Counted from the first letter of the stretch, positions 16,635 to 26,145 are shown. The stretch: 64,000 nt of DNA from Candidatus Hydrogenedentota bacterium (GCA_020848835.1 JADLHJ010000011.1:74862-138861), one strand, 5' to 3'. Numbers and translations are program-made. Notes: generated by a model from the sequence alone, not told the origin.

Positions 16635-17966
16635 TTAAAGCGCCCAGGCTTCGTCTTCGCGCTCTACTACCTTCTTCTGGTCTTTGATGAAATGCTTGGG
16701 ATCGTCGATGGGCGCGCCTTGGATTGGCGTGGCTTCTGCCGTGCCGAAGAGATCGGCGTAGTCGCCGTGGAAACCGTCGCAAATGCGGCGTGCTGCGCAC
16801 TTCTCGCAGGCTTCGTGATAGCGGTAGCCCGCGTCGTACTTCGCACGGATCATCGCTTCTTCGCGGTACATTTCTTCGGTACCGCGCACGGCCTGCTCGA
16901 GGCGGGCGACGACGTGCTGCGCGCCAAACACGAACTTGATCATCGTGGGTTTTTCGACGGCGAGATCGCGTACCTTATGCGCCATGCCCATAATCTGACG
17001 GTCGCGCACGCCAATGCGGAACGCCGGCACGAGGCCGCCTTCCTTCATGCGTTGCGGTTGCAGGCCCGTCCACATCCAGCTCTGGTAGTCCCACTCGTGG
17101 TGGTCGTAGGGCAACTGCTGGAAGTTGTAGAAGTTTTTCTTGTGGCGATCTTCCGCCATGCATAGCGGCAGGTAGCGCACGTTGCACTCGATGTTCGCCG
17201 CTTCGAGCATGTCCATCGCTTCAGTCAGGTACGGTTTGATGTCCGAATACTTCGCGACGTTGTCGTGCGTGCGGATGCCCGTTTCCTGATCTTCAAACGG
17301 ATTGAACGCAAGGTAGTTCACCGCGTTCGCACCGTAGTCGATCGCCTTCTGCGCGATCTGCGGAATGATCGGTACCACCGGCTTCGACATCGTGCAGTTG
17401 AAGCGGAACGGCATACCGAGTTCCTGCATGCGACCGATCGACGTCGTGATCTTTTCGTACGCGCCTTTCTTGCACACGACCTCGTCGTGAATATCGCCGA
17501 TGCCATGCAGGCTGCACAGGAAATCGCGCACGCCCGCGTCGCGGAATTTTTCGAGGTTGCCCGGCTTCGCGAGGTGCAGACCGTTGGTGATCAACGTGGG
17601 ATATAAACCAATGTCGTGGCAGTGGCGAATCAACTCAAGGATGTGCGGGTAGATGGTCGGCTCGCCGCCCTGAATGTCGATGGAGGTGCAACCGTAGAAC
17701 TCGCGCAGGATCGTGCACATGTCCTTCGCCTTCTGGATATCCATGAAGGGGTGCTCGGGGTGGTGCGCGTCGTCGATGCGGTTCAGGAAGTAGCAGAAGT
17801 AGCAGCGCAGGTTGCAGGTTTGGCCAAGCCACATGACCGCGCGCTTGGTGATGACGCGCTTCTGCGTCTTCTGAAGACCCAGCTTGTCCCATCGGCCGCC
17901 GCCAAATGTTGGCGTGCACCCTTCGGCGATTTCCGGCTTCTCGGCAATAGCTGTCTCCGGCGTCAT
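16635..17966 (-). CDS. Radical SAM protein with C-terminal cysteine cluster
   Basis: The protein has about 443 residues. The [4Fe-4S]-SAM motif CNLRCYFC lies near residue 52, followed by a GGEPT motif (DIQGGEPTIYP) and a TIM-barrel core. A C-terminal SPASM-like cluster (EACEKCAARRICDGFHGDY) should hold an additional Fe-S centre. A Cys in YLPLCMAED and the segment LPYDHHEWDY are also notable. SPASM enzymes often modify peptides, but this one follows a polysaccharide exporter, so a glycan or lipid target is possible. ATG 17966 is chosen because GGGAGTGG lies eight bases upstream. ATG 17981 is an alternative. Confidence 0.87.
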   Translation of the reverse strand: MTPETAIAEKPEIAEGCTPTFGGGRWDKLGLQKTQKRVITKRAVMWLGQTCNLRCYFCYFLNRIDDAHHPEHPFMDIQKAKDMCTILREFYGCTSIDIQGGEPTIYPHILELIRHCHDIGLYPTLITNGLHLAKPGNLEKFRDAGVRDFLCSLHGIGDIHDEVVCKKGAYEKITTSIGRMQELGMPFRFNCTMSKPVVPIIPQIAQKAIDYGANAVNYLAFNPFEDQETGIRTHDNVAKYSDIKPYLTEAMDMLEAANIECNVRYLPLCMAEDRHKKNFYNFQQLPYDHHEWDYQSWMWTGLQPQRMKEGGLVPAFRIGVRDRQIMGMAHKVRDLAVEKPTMIKFVFGAQHVVARLEQAVRGTEEMYREEAMIRAKYDAGYRYHEACEKCAARRICDGFHGDYADLFGTAEATPIQGAPIDDPKHFIKDQKKVVEREDEAWAL

Positions 17967-18079
17967 CAATTCCACTCCCATGGTTGCGTCTTGCGGTTCC
18001 TAATTATACACGCAAGGCGCAATATCGTGCCAATTTGTTCAGTGTTCCGACCCGCTGGAACACGATACCGAGTAAACAT

Positions 18080-20164
18080 TTACAAACTGTTAGCGCCATC
18101 CACGCGTACCAGCCCCTGGAAGTACAGGTGTCGGCCCGGCGCGAGCCGAATCCGGCCCGATTCCGGTGTCCGCAGCGCCTGTAGGACGCGCGCATTGTCG
18201 GTTGCGCCCGTATTTAAGGCCGTCATACGGAACGGGATATCGCTTGCAGTGCTTCTGAGGATAACAGACGGCAATACGCGTGACAAGGCTTTTATGGTAG
18301 TGCCCGGCGCATAATCTCGGTTGGCGTGCCGCCAGTCTTCCAGCCCTTCCTCGAATGGCGGAAACGCGCCCAATTCGTGATCGGATTGCCAGCGGTCGTA
18401 TTCGGGACGCAGGCCTATCGACGTGTGGTATTCGTCCATCTCGAAGTCGTCAAAGGCCTCGATCGAGATCGTGACGTACAACGCACCATCGCGCAGGTCG
18501 AGTTCCCAATGCTGCGCAAAGGGAAATCGCCGTGAGCGGCCCGTCACCCGCATGACCGAACCCGAACAGTCAACGTAACTCCAGTGCAGCTTGTCGCTAT
18601 CGTTCCAGATGTTGTGTGTCAAGATCGATGAGTACAGCGCTACGGCGCGCGTGATTTCTTCGCCGCGCCATTCGAGCGAGAAGCGTCCATCCGCGAAGCG
18701 CATCGTGAGATCGCCATCGGTGAGTGCAGTGCCGCGCACATATTTTGCGCGGTAGCCGAGAATTCTATCGCGGTCCGCACCGAGATCGATTTCCAACGTG
18801 ATTAACTCATGGCGGCCCGCGGGCATGACGTTATCTGGACCGAGATCGTTGAACAAGACCTGCAATACACGGCAGCCAACGGTGTAATCCGTATTCGACC
18901 ACTGCAGCCGGTGCGGCTTTGCGTTTCCTACAACTTCCACGGAAAGCGGCGATGGCCCATTCGGATCATCTGACCATGCTCCCGTTTGATGCACGACGGC
19001 GTCGCCCGGAACAACTTCCAGGTATGATTGTTGTTGCGGCGCGATTTCGGGAAACATGCCCGACTCATCGCGGTATTGCCAGTGCGTGAAGGAATTCTTC
19101 ACGAACAGGTTCACATCAATGCCCTCAATCTGCACGGGACGTTCGCATTCCACTTCAATGGCCCATGTGAGGGTGCTGCCGCTCAGTTGCAAACGCCACG
19201 TATGGGTAATGGGTAAACGCGGCATCTTCCCCACCGCGACGCATCCATTCTCGCTGCGCGCTACTACGTTCCAGTCCGCTGATGGCGATGAATGCACAAA
19301 ACCCATACTGCGCAGGTGCACCTGAAACCCGCTCGTAGCGCTGATTTCCGTCCGATTGTGAAACGCGGAAATGCGCCCATGACTCACAATCGCTTCGATG
19401 GAAGTTGACGCAATGGTGTGGATGCCTTTCTTCTGTCCGATTTGGCGCAGATAGAAATCGATCGTTTCCTGCACCGTGCCGCGGACAAACATCGTCCCGC
19501 CGCTCAGCAGGATCACGCGATCGCACAGCGTGTTTACGATGCTAAGGTCGTGCGACACAAACAGAATCGTCTTGCCCTGGCTGCGCAGTTCTCCGATGCG
19601 TTCACGGCACTTGCGCTGAAAGTCTTCGTCGCCTACCGACAGCACTTCATCGACGAGAAATACATCGGGGTTGCTGTGTACCGCTACCGCAAATCCAAGT
19701 CGCACGAACATTCCGCTTGAATAGGTATCGACCGGATTGTCGATGAACTCGCCAATTCCTGAGAAAGCGACAATGTCATCAAAAACGCGATCGACGTCCG
19801 CGCGCGACATGCCGAGGATGCGGCCATTGAGATAGACATTTTCGCGGCCCGTCAAGAGCGGATGAAACCCTGCGCCCAATTCGAGCAGTGATGCAACGCG
19901 ACCACGCACCGTGACGCGGCCCTTGGTCGGCGCCGTCACTCCCGCGATAATCTTTAGCAGCGTGCTCTTGCCCGCGCCATTTGCGCCGATGAGTCCAACC
20001 GCCTCGCCGGGTTCGACGGTAAACGAAATATCGTGCAATACTTCGAACCATCCCTGATTCCGCCCGCGCAACTTGTCCGCCAATCCCCCACGGCCGAGTA
20101 GCATCCCCGCGCCGCGACGCGTGGAAAAGGACTTCGCGATCTTATCGAGTTCAATTAACGGCAT
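18080..20164 (-). CDS. wzt: Wzt-like polysaccharide ABC transporter ATPase with duplicated C-terminal domain
   Basis: The 694-residue protein begins with a TagH/Wzt-type ATPase: Walker A GANGAGKST, signature YSSGM, Walker B DVFLVDEVLSVGDEDFQ and a switch His in SHDLS. Wzt proteins are usually 250-430 residues, so this tail of about 440 residues is exceptional. The tail has two related halves. One runs from about residue 290 (DWNVVARSENG...THWQYRDESGMFPE...VGCRVLQVL) and the other from about 530 (LHWSYVDCSGSV...DRWQSDHELGAFPP...DNARVLQAL). Such a domain may recognise the exported glycan, as the Wzt C-terminal domain does in E. coli O9a. It pairs with the permease at 20819. Confidence 0.9.
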   Translation of the reverse strand: MPLIELDKIAKSFSTRRGAGMLLGRGGLADKLRGRNQGWFEVLHDISFTVEPGEAVGLIGANGAGKSTLLKIIAGVTAPTKGRVTVRGRVASLLELGAGFHPLLTGRENVYLNGRILGMSRADVDRVFDDIVAFSGIGEFIDNPVDTYSSGMFVRLGFAVAVHSNPDVFLVDEVLSVGDEDFQRKCRERIGELRSQGKTILFVSHDLSIVNTLCDRVILLSGGTMFVRGTVQETIDFYLRQIGQKKGIHTIASTSIEAIVSHGRISAFHNRTEISATSGFQVHLRSMGFVHSSPSADWNVVARSENGCVAVGKMPRLPITHTWRLQLSGSTLTWAIEVECERPVQIEGIDVNLFVKNSFTHWQYRDESGMFPEIAPQQQSYLEVVPGDAVVHQTGAWSDDPNGPSPLSVEVVGNAKPHRLQWSNTDYTVGCRVLQVLFNDLGPDNVMPAGRHELITLEIDLGADRDRILGYRAKYVRGTALTDGDLTMRFADGRFSLEWRGEEITRAVALYSSILTHNIWNDSDKLHWSYVDCSGSVMRVTGRSRRFPFAQHWELDLRDGALYVTISIEAFDDFEMDEYHTSIGLRPEYDRWQSDHELGAFPPFEEGLEDWRHANRDYAPGTTIKALSRVLPSVILRSTASDIPFRMTALNTGATDNARVLQALRTPESGRIRLAPGRHLYFQGLVRVDGANSL

Positions 20165-20177
20165 GTTTAATATCGCT

Positions 20178-20822
20178 CTACAGCATGTGAAATCGGCGTT
20201 TCCAGTCGCCTGAATCTAAATCGATACGGCTAATTTTTCCCTTCTCAGGCGCAACATCGACAACAATTGGATATTGCACGACACGATTACCATCGAACTT
20301 AGTCTGGATCCAAATGAACGCTCTGCCGACAGGAAGATTTCGAAGGTAATACGAACTGCCTGAAAACTCCTTGAATGTCAGTTCGAGTTCTCGCTCTACC
20401 AATTCGGGAAGGAATTCGCCGAATGTCTTGGCATCTTTGTTGGTTTTTGTGTGCGGGGACCAGATCATGGGAATAGCAACTCGCGCATTGCCGCGGCCCA
20501 CTAACGTTGCATTCTCTTTGGTAGCTAAATTAGGAAGTCCAGCAAAAAAATCACGGTTTGTCTTGCCATCTTTTCCCACTATCATAATCGCCATGCGAAA
20601 CTTGTCATCGCTCGGATTGTAGTACGGATCGTATTGAAGCGGTGCGTGGCCAACTACGAGGCTCTCGTCGCGCGTCAGCGGACTCTTGTGAAGTTCCTCG
20701 CTAGCACCCGATTCTTTAAGTAATTTCGCTGTAACGGGGTCAATATCTGGAATCGAAGCAGAGCATCCGAGATTCACTGCTATCGCGAACGTTAAACAAA
20801 GCGACCTGTACTTAACAATCAT
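20178..20822 (-). CDS. Putative lipoprotein encoded between Wzm and Wzt
   Basis: The 214-residue protein starts at ATG 20822, which overlaps the permease stop codon as ATGA, so translation is probably coupled. The N-terminus is a signal sequence ending VNLGC, a near-consensus lipobox, which predicts a lipidated protein. The mature part has mixed alpha/beta character with YDPYYNPSDDKFRMAIMIVGKDG and SGSSYYLRNLPVGRAFIWIQTKFDG. No family is recognised. Position inside the ABC exporter operon suggests a role in polysaccharide export or surface attachment. Confidence 0.7.
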   Translation of the reverse strand: MIVKYRSLCLTFAIAVNLGCSASIPDIDPVTAKLLKESGASEELHKSPLTRDESLVVGHAPLQYDPYYNPSDDKFRMAIMIVGKDGKTNRDFFAGLPNLATKENATLVGRGNARVAIPMIWSPHTKTNKDAKTFGEFLPELVERELELTFKEFSGSSYYLRNLPVGRAFIWIQTKFDGNRVVQYPIVVDVAPEKGKISRIDLDSGDWKRRFHML

Positions 20823-21676
20823 AGATGGTCCGCGATGGTGGGCGAGTAGCGGCGGAACACTGCGACTCCAACTACAAGCACCGCAATCGAGCAGAGAATT
20901 GGCCACGCGATCTGATTCAAAGCTGGAAACGCGTTGTCTAAAAGTGCGGTGCGGTATCCGGTAACAATCCCGACGAGCGGATTTAATGAGAGGATTGACA
21001 TGGCCATCGGATAGTTCGTGGCGGCGTGTTGCACGTCTTCAAGCGAATAGAAAATCGGCGTCGCGTAAAACCCCATCATCAACGCCACGTCAACAGCGTA
21101 CCCAACGTCGCGGAAACGCACGTTTAGACTTGAACACAACAAAGACAGCCCGATGAGCAGTACGCATTGAATTCCGAAGACGACCGTCAGCCAGAGCAAT
21201 CCGATTCCAGGCAGCGATCCTTCAATCCAGCAATACATGGCCATCAACACCACAAAGCCTATCGCCAAGTTCACAACGCTGTTTCCCATCGACGCTATCG
21301 GAATAATCTCGCGGGGGAAATAGACCTTCTTGATCAGGTCTGCGTTGTCGATCAGCGATGTTGTGGCACGGCCCAACGCCGATGCGAAGAACTGCCAGAA
21401 AATAAGGCCCGTGAGCAGCATCAATTCGTAAGAATGCTCTTGGCCGCTGACGCTTGCGATCCGCCCTCCAAATATTTTGCCGAACACAAACCAAAGAATC
21501 AGCATCATCAAGAGCGGCTGAAGCACCGCCCACACGAAACCCATCACGGCGTTACGATACCGCGCGCGCAGGTCTTTCGAGATGAGATCCCACAACAACC
21601 CGCGACTGCGGACCAGCGTACGCAACTCGCGCCCGAACCCTCGCCCCTCGACGTTGGAATAAACAACTGACGACAT
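20819..21676 (-). CDS. wzm: Wzm-like polysaccharide/polyol-phosphate ABC-2 permease
   Basis: The 285-residue protein has six hydrophobic segments and the ABC-2 pattern of O-antigen and teichoic acid permeases: LLWDLISKDLRARYRNAVMGFVWAVLQPLLMM at the N-terminus, KVYFPREIIPIA in the cytoplasmic loop and LNPLVGIVTGYR near the end. With the Wzt ATPase it should move a lipid-linked polysaccharide across the inner membrane. No glycosyltransferases are in the immediate neighbourhood, so the assembly genes must lie elsewhere. Confidence 0.93.
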   Translation of the reverse strand: MSSVVYSNVEGRGFGRELRTLVRSRGLLWDLISKDLRARYRNAVMGFVWAVLQPLLMMLILWFVFGKIFGGRIASVSGQEHSYELMLLTGLIFWQFFASALGRATTSLIDNADLIKKVYFPREIIPIASMGNSVVNLAIGFVVLMAMYCWIEGSLPGIGLLWLTVVFGIQCVLLIGLSLLCSSLNVRFRDVGYAVDVALMMGFYATPIFYSLEDVQHAATNYPMAMSILSLNPLVGIVTGYRTALLDNAFPALNQIAWPILCSIAVLVVGVAVFRRYSPTIADHL

Positions 21677-21761
21677 GGGTCAAACGGTACTCAACCCCTA
21701 TCGAAGATTCAAAGAACCGCCTATTGCTATACTCGGTTGCGCAAGGCAAGAGGGTGTACAA

Positions 21762-22019
21762 ATGCAATTCCGTCCACATTGCCAGCGGGTCGAAGTGTAT
21801 AACGAAGGCCTCGCGGTATACCTTCACGATCCCGCAAACGCGGCGGAAATCCTGCGCCTGAACCCTGAGAGCGTCATTGGCATGAGCGCGCTCGAACCGT
21901 CAAAGGACAAGGCCCTCAAAGAGGTAGTAGAGCGCGGGCTGCTGGTCACCTACTTCCTGCGACAGGACGATCCAATTGCCGTGGATGTGTGCGTGGGACC
22001 GCCGCTCACGAAAGACTAA
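21762..22019 (+). CDS. Small soluble protein of unknown function
   Basis: The 85-residue protein starts at ATG 21762 with AGAGGG nine bases upstream. The frame extends further upstream, but only the RBS-supported start is credible. It has no signal or membrane segment. The segments LAVYLHDPANAAEILRLNP and LKEVVERGLLVTYFLRQDDP suggest a compact alpha/beta fold. No family is recognised. It is divergent from wzm. Confidence 0.55.
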   Translation: MQFRPHCQRVEVYNEGLAVYLHDPANAAEILRLNPESVIGMSALEPSKDKALKEVVERGLLVTYFLRQDDPIAVDVCVGPPLTKD

Positions 22020-22127
22020 ATCAAAAAATGTGGCGTGCCGCTGCACCCTTCACGCTTCGATTGATGCCGGATTAGCAGCGCCGTACATCGAAACCCGAAA
22101 CGCGATTTCGCTCTGAAAGGAGGATCC

Positions 22128-22532
22128 ATGTCGCAGTCAAAAGAACGCCCATCTATCGCAGTGGTCCGCGCGGTATACGACGCCTTTGCAACAAAAGACA
22201 TCCCGCGCATTATCTCGCTGTTCTCGCCTGACGTCGAATTGGCGCAGTCCACGGAAGTGCCCTGGGGCGGCGAGTATCATGGCCACGAAGGTGCGCTGAA
22301 GTTTTTTGGAATCTTAACGCAAACCATCAAGACCGTTGTCTCCATAGAGCGCTACATTGATGCTGGCGATACCGTCATCGCAATCGGTTGGACGCGCGGG
22401 ACCGTGAACGCCACGGGCGCTAGAATCGAGGTCCCCATAGCCCATATCTGGACTATCAATGATGACCTCGCTACGCGGGTTCATTTCTGCATCGATAATC
22501 CGACGATGCTGTCAGCGCTGGAGGTGTCGTAA
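22128..22532 (+). CDS. SnoaL/NTF2-like fold protein
   Basis: The 134-residue protein follows the SnoaL-like pattern: VVRAVYDAFATKDIPRIISLFSPDVEL at the start, the WGGEYHGHEGALKFF loop, then three beta strands with GDTVIAIGWTRGTVNATG and IPIAHIWTINDDLATRVHFCID. The fold is used both by polyketide cyclases/isomerases and by non-enzymatic stress proteins, so the role stays open. AAAGGAGG lies five bases before the ATG, a strong ribosome-binding site. Confidence 0.82.
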   Translation: MSQSKERPSIAVVRAVYDAFATKDIPRIISLFSPDVELAQSTEVPWGGEYHGHEGALKFFGILTQTIKTVVSIERYIDAGDTVIAIGWTRGTVNATGARIEVPIAHIWTINDDLATRVHFCIDNPTMLSALEVS

Positions 22533-22549
22533 TCGTTGATCACCTAGCT

Positions 22550-22813
22550 ATGGCCGACCTGAAATCCAAACCGTTAATCGTTCTCAAGGGCGTGCTGTTT
22601 CTCGGAATTGCCCTGATAGCGTTCGCGCTGCTCCTGCTCGAGCACCCTTCTGTCCGCACTGTCGTCCTGGCCGTACTGCTGGCCTGGGGGTCATGCCGCT
22701 TCTACTACTTCTTGTTCTATGTCCTCGAGAAATATGTCGACGCAACCTATTGCTACGCAGGGATTTGCGCGCTTATAAGTACCATTCTCAAGACTCGGCG
22801 ACAGCGGTGTTAA
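22550..22813 (+). CDS. Small membrane protein of unknown function
   Basis: The 87-residue protein has two or three hydrophobic segments: VLKGVLFLGIALIAFALLLL, VVLAVLLAWGSCRFYYFLFYV and a weaker one near YCYAGICALISTIL. It lies 17 bases after the SnoaL-like gene and is probably its operon partner. The layout resembles small YiaA/DUF-type inner-membrane proteins, but no family match is claimed. Confidence 0.55.
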   Translation: MADLKSKPLIVLKGVLFLGIALIAFALLLLEHPSVRTVVLAVLLAWGSCRFYYFLFYVLEKYVDATYCYAGICALISTILKTRRQRC

Positions 22814-23245
22814 AGCACATGAAGAATTCAAATATCTTCGCGAAAGATTGAGGATTTGTTGTGTTTTTTGCTTAGCAACGTTGACGAAATTCAACCAGTC
22901 CGTTATTGACTCTGCATTCCTAATCAAGTATTTTATCTTGGTTTAGGAGTCCTGGTCTTTTTCTGCAGAGCAACACCCGGCATGAGCTGACCGGGGAGGG
23001 ACGGCGGTCTTAAAAGCCGCCGATGTGGACTTGTTTGGTTTGGCCAAGACGCGGCCCCTCGATTTGGGCATGGGGCGCTGCGTTAAGTGATTGCGCCCCG
23101 CACCATTAGTGCGCCCTCCGCATCAGGTCGCGTTCACCAAATCCCGCAGCAACGGCCGCGCAGGAATGCGTACCCACTCGGACTCGTTATCGTTAACAGG
23201 AATGAATCGCGCAACATGTGCGCGTGGAAGGTGGAGACAGTTTAG
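22814..23245. other. Intergenic region upstream of korA
   Basis: No credible gene is seen in these 432 bases. A short hairpin (GGCGG with CCGCC around 23004-23023) and a second GC-rich inverted pair (GGGGCG near 23073 with CGCCCC near 23094) are present. The korA ribosome-binding site GGTGGAG sits at its end. The first half is AT-rich. Confidence 0.5.
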
Positions 23246-25081
23246 ATGAGTCAGGCAGTTGCCGATGCGGCGAAGAAACCCGCCACATCGGACCCGTGGC
23301 AGCAGGTCAACGATGTTGTCATTCGTATAGCGACCCCGAACGGGTCGGGCAGTCAATCGGCAAACAACGCGCTGATGCGGTCCATCTTCACGATGGGCGT
23401 TCCCGTCAGCAGCAAGAACTTGTTCCCCTCGAACATCCAAGGCCTACCGACCTGGTTCACGATCCGCGCGAATGAGCACGGCTGGCAGTCGGCCCGCAAC
23501 CGCACAGATCTCTGCATCGCCATGAACCCGCAGACCGCCGCGGAAGACATCGCGGAGCTGCAACCCGGCACGATGCTGATCTGCCGCGAATCGCTCAAGG
23601 CGCTCGTGAAGCGCGACGACCTCGTGGTCTACGTCGTCCCCTTCAACAAAATCGTTAATACCGTCTGCGACGAGACACGTCTCCGCAAGATGGTGATCAA
23701 CATGATCTACGTTGGTGTCGTGGCGCACCTGCTCGGCATTGAATTCGACGAGGTCGAGAAGGCCATCCACTGGCAGTTTGCGAAGAAGGTGAAAGCGGCG
23801 CAGTTAAACACCCAGGCCGCGCGCGCGGGCTACGACTACGCCGTCGCGAACTTGGAAGCGCAGACGCGCTTTGTCCTCAAACGCAGCAAAGCTGCCGAAG
23901 GCAAAATCCTGCTCGAAGGCAACCAGGCCACCGCGCTTGGTATGGTCTTCGGCGGGCTGACCTTTGCCTCGTGGTACCCCATCACGCCCAGCAGCAGCGT
24001 GTGCGAATACCTCACCGGCTATATGGATAAGTTCCGTCGCGATCCGGACGGCAAGAATACCTACGTGATTCTGCAGGCGGAAGACGAACTCGCGGCAATC
24101 GGAATGGTGCTAGGCGCAAGCTGGGCCGGCGCGCGTTCTTTCACGGCGACTTCCGGCCCCGGCATCTCGCTCATGGCGGAAATGGCGGGTCTCTCCTATT
24201 TCGCGGAAGTCCCCGCAGTCGTCGTAGACGTGCAGCGCATGGGCCCCAGCACGGGTCTCCCCACGCGCACCTGCCAAGGCGATATCAGCAAGGCGTATTA
24301 CCTTTCGCACGGCGATTGCAAGCATATCCTGCTGATGCCCGGCAACATGAAAGAGTGCTACGAGTTCGCGATGGAATCGCTCGAACTCGCAGAACAATTC
24401 CAGACCATCGTATTCCTCATGACCGATCTCGATCTTGGTATGAACAAGTGGCTCTCGGACAATTTCGAATATCCGTCCAAACCGATTTCGCGTGGCAAGG
24501 TCCTTTCCGCGCATGACCTCAGCCAGAACGGCACCTTCGCGCGCTATAAAGATGTGGATGGCGACGGTATTCCTTATCGCACGGTTCCCGGCACCGATCA
24601 CCCTGGCGCGGCGTTTTTCACGCGCGGTACGGGCCACACGGAAACCGCGGCGTACTCGGAGAAGGCCGAAGCCTGGCAGAAAAATATCGACCGTCTCGCG
24701 CGCAAGTTTGATACGGCCCGCGAAAAAGTTCCGCAGCCGATCGTGAAAAACGAGTCCGGCGCGGAAATCGGCATCATCGCCTACGGCTCGACCGATGCCG
24801 CCGTCGTGGAAACGCGCCACATTCTCGAACACGAACACGGCGTGAAGACCGCGTACCTGCGGCTCCGCGCACTGCCCGTCGGAAAAACCGTGCAGGAATT
24901 CTGCGGGTCATATAAGAAGATTTTAATCGTCGAACAAAACCGCGACGCGCAGGTCGCCGGTATTCTTAAAAGCGAGTACCCCGAACTTGCGCCGCGTTTC
25001 ACCAGTATCTTGCATTACAACGGCTTGCCCATCGACGCCGACACACTCGTTGCGAAAATTCTCCCGCAGGCCGGTAAGTAG
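23246..25081 (+). CDS. korA: 2-oxoacid:acceptor oxidoreductase, fused gamma-alpha subunit
   Basis: The 611-residue protein fuses a gamma domain (residues about 15-200, starting NDVVIRIATPNGSGSQSANNAL) to an alpha pyrimidine-binding domain (about 215-600, with GNQATALGMVFGGLTFASWYPITPSS, ATSGPGISLMAEM and ERMGPSTGLPT-like VDVQRMGPSTGLPTRTCQGD). With KorB it oxidatively decarboxylates a 2-oxoacid, probably 2-oxoglutarate, to acyl-CoA and reduces ferredoxin. An insert near residue 435 (YKDVDGDGIPYRTVPGTDHPG) is common in this KorA type. No ferredoxin-domain subunit is encoded here. korB follows 11 bases later. Confidence 0.95.
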   Translation: MSQAVADAAKKPATSDPWQQVNDVVIRIATPNGSGSQSANNALMRSIFTMGVPVSSKNLFPSNIQGLPTWFTIRANEHGWQSARNRTDLCIAMNPQTAAEDIAELQPGTMLICRESLKALVKRDDLVVYVVPFNKIVNTVCDETRLRKMVINMIYVGVVAHLLGIEFDEVEKAIHWQFAKKVKAAQLNTQAARAGYDYAVANLEAQTRFVLKRSKAAEGKILLEGNQATALGMVFGGLTFASWYPITPSSSVCEYLTGYMDKFRRDPDGKNTYVILQAEDELAAIGMVLGASWAGARSFTATSGPGISLMAEMAGLSYFAEVPAVVVDVQRMGPSTGLPTRTCQGDISKAYYLSHGDCKHILLMPGNMKECYEFAMESLELAEQFQTIVFLMTDLDLGMNKWLSDNFEYPSKPISRGKVLSAHDLSQNGTFARYKDVDGDGIPYRTVPGTDHPGAAFFTRGTGHTETAAYSEKAEAWQKNIDRLARKFDTAREKVPQPIVKNESGAEIGIIAYGSTDAAVVETRHILEHEHGVKTAYLRLRALPVGKTVQEFCGSYKKILIVEQNRDAQVAGILKSEYPELAPRFTSILHYNGLPIDADTLVAKILPQAGK

Positions 25082-25092
25082 GAAAGGAAACC

Positions 25093-26145
25093 ATGAGCAG
25101 CACAGTCGCAGCACCCCCCGCCAAAGCGCCGAAGACGAACCGTCTCGGCCTGACGATGAAAGAATACCAAGGCGCGGAATCCACCTTGTGCGCGGGCTGC
25201 GGTCACGACGCGATCACGAGTTCAATCATAAAAGCGTTTTACGACCTCGGCGTGCCGCCCCACATGGTCGCGAAGCTGAGTGGGATCGGTTGCTCCAGCA
25301 AGACCACGAACTATTTCCTGAATGGCTCGCACGGATTCAACACCGTACACGGCCGCATGGCCACCATCGCCACCGGCGCGAATATGGCCAACCGCCACCT
25401 CGTGAACATCGGCGTCTCCGGCGATGGCGACACGGCCTCCATCGGCCTCGGCCACTTCTGCCACATGGTCCGCCGCAACGTACACGTCGTGTATCTCATT
25501 GAAAACAACGGCTGCTACGGTTTGACCAAAGGCCAGGCCTCCGCCACTGCGGACAAGGGCACCGTCATGAAGAGCGGCATCACCATTCAGAGCCAGCCTG
25601 TTGACCTTTGCGCGCTTGCAATTGAGATGGGTTGCGGTTTTGTCGCGCGCTCCTTCTCCGGTGACACGCAACAAGTGCGCACGCTCATCAAGGCCGCTGT
25701 GGCCCACACCGGCACTGCGGTGATCGACATTGTGTCGCCCTGCGTTACCTTCAACAACCACGAAGGTTCAACCAAGAGCCAGGTCTACGCGCGCGATCAC
25801 GAAGAACCGTTGCACGAGATGGACTTTATCCCCCACTACGAAAACATCTCCGTCGATTACGAACCCGGCACGGCGAAGGTCGTGAAAATGCACGACGGGT
25901 CGCACATCACGCTGAAGAAATTGGAAGTGGACTACGATTCGCACGATCGCCTGCGCGCGCTCGAACTCCTCAGCCACGCCCGCAATGAAAATCTGTTTTA
26001 CACCGGCCTGGTCTACTTTAACCCCGACATCAAACCGCTTGACGAACACATGAACCTGATCGACGAACCGCTCGCGCAGCTCCCCGAATCCCGCGTGCGC
26101 CCCTCGCAAGAAGCCTTCGCATCGATCATGAAGACGTTCGCCTAA
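25093..26145 (+). CDS. korB: 2-oxoacid:ferredoxin oxidoreductase beta subunit
   Basis: The 350-residue protein has the thiamine diphosphate and Fe-S features of KorB: AGCGHDAITSSIIKAF and SGIGCSSKTTNYF at the N-terminus, the TPP motif GVSGDGDTASIGLGHFCHMVRRN, and ENNGCYGLTKGQASAT. Conserved Cys residues in CAGCGH and GIGCSS bind the [4Fe-4S] cluster. It is the partner of KorA upstream. AGGAAAGG precedes the ATG. The complex supports the TCA cycle, in either direction depending on physiology. Confidence 0.95.
   Translation: MSSTVAAPPAKAPKTNRLGLTMKEYQGAESTLCAGCGHDAITSSIIKAFYDLGVPPHMVAKLSGIGCSSKTTNYFLNGSHGFNTVHGRMATIATGANMANRHLVNIGVSGDGDTASIGLGHFCHMVRRNVHVVYLIENNGCYGLTKGQASATADKGTVMKSGITIQSQPVDLCALAIEMGCGFVARSFSGDTQQVRTLIKAAVAHTGTAVIDIVSPCVTFNNHEGSTKSQVYARDHEEPLHEMDFIPHYENISVDYEPGTAKVVKMHDGSHITLKKLEVDYDSHDRLRALELLSHARNENLFYTGLVYFNPDIKPLDEHMNLIDEPLAQLPESRVRPSQEAFASIMKTFA

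Noticed and set aside
16323-17165. 280-codon plus-strand frame over the RAYT/radical SAM boundary
   Set aside because: It crosses two well-supported minus-strand genes and a REP copy, and has no recognised motif.
24110-24838. 242-codon minus-strand frame inside korA
   Set aside because: It is antisense to a clear korA gene and has no RBS or domain.
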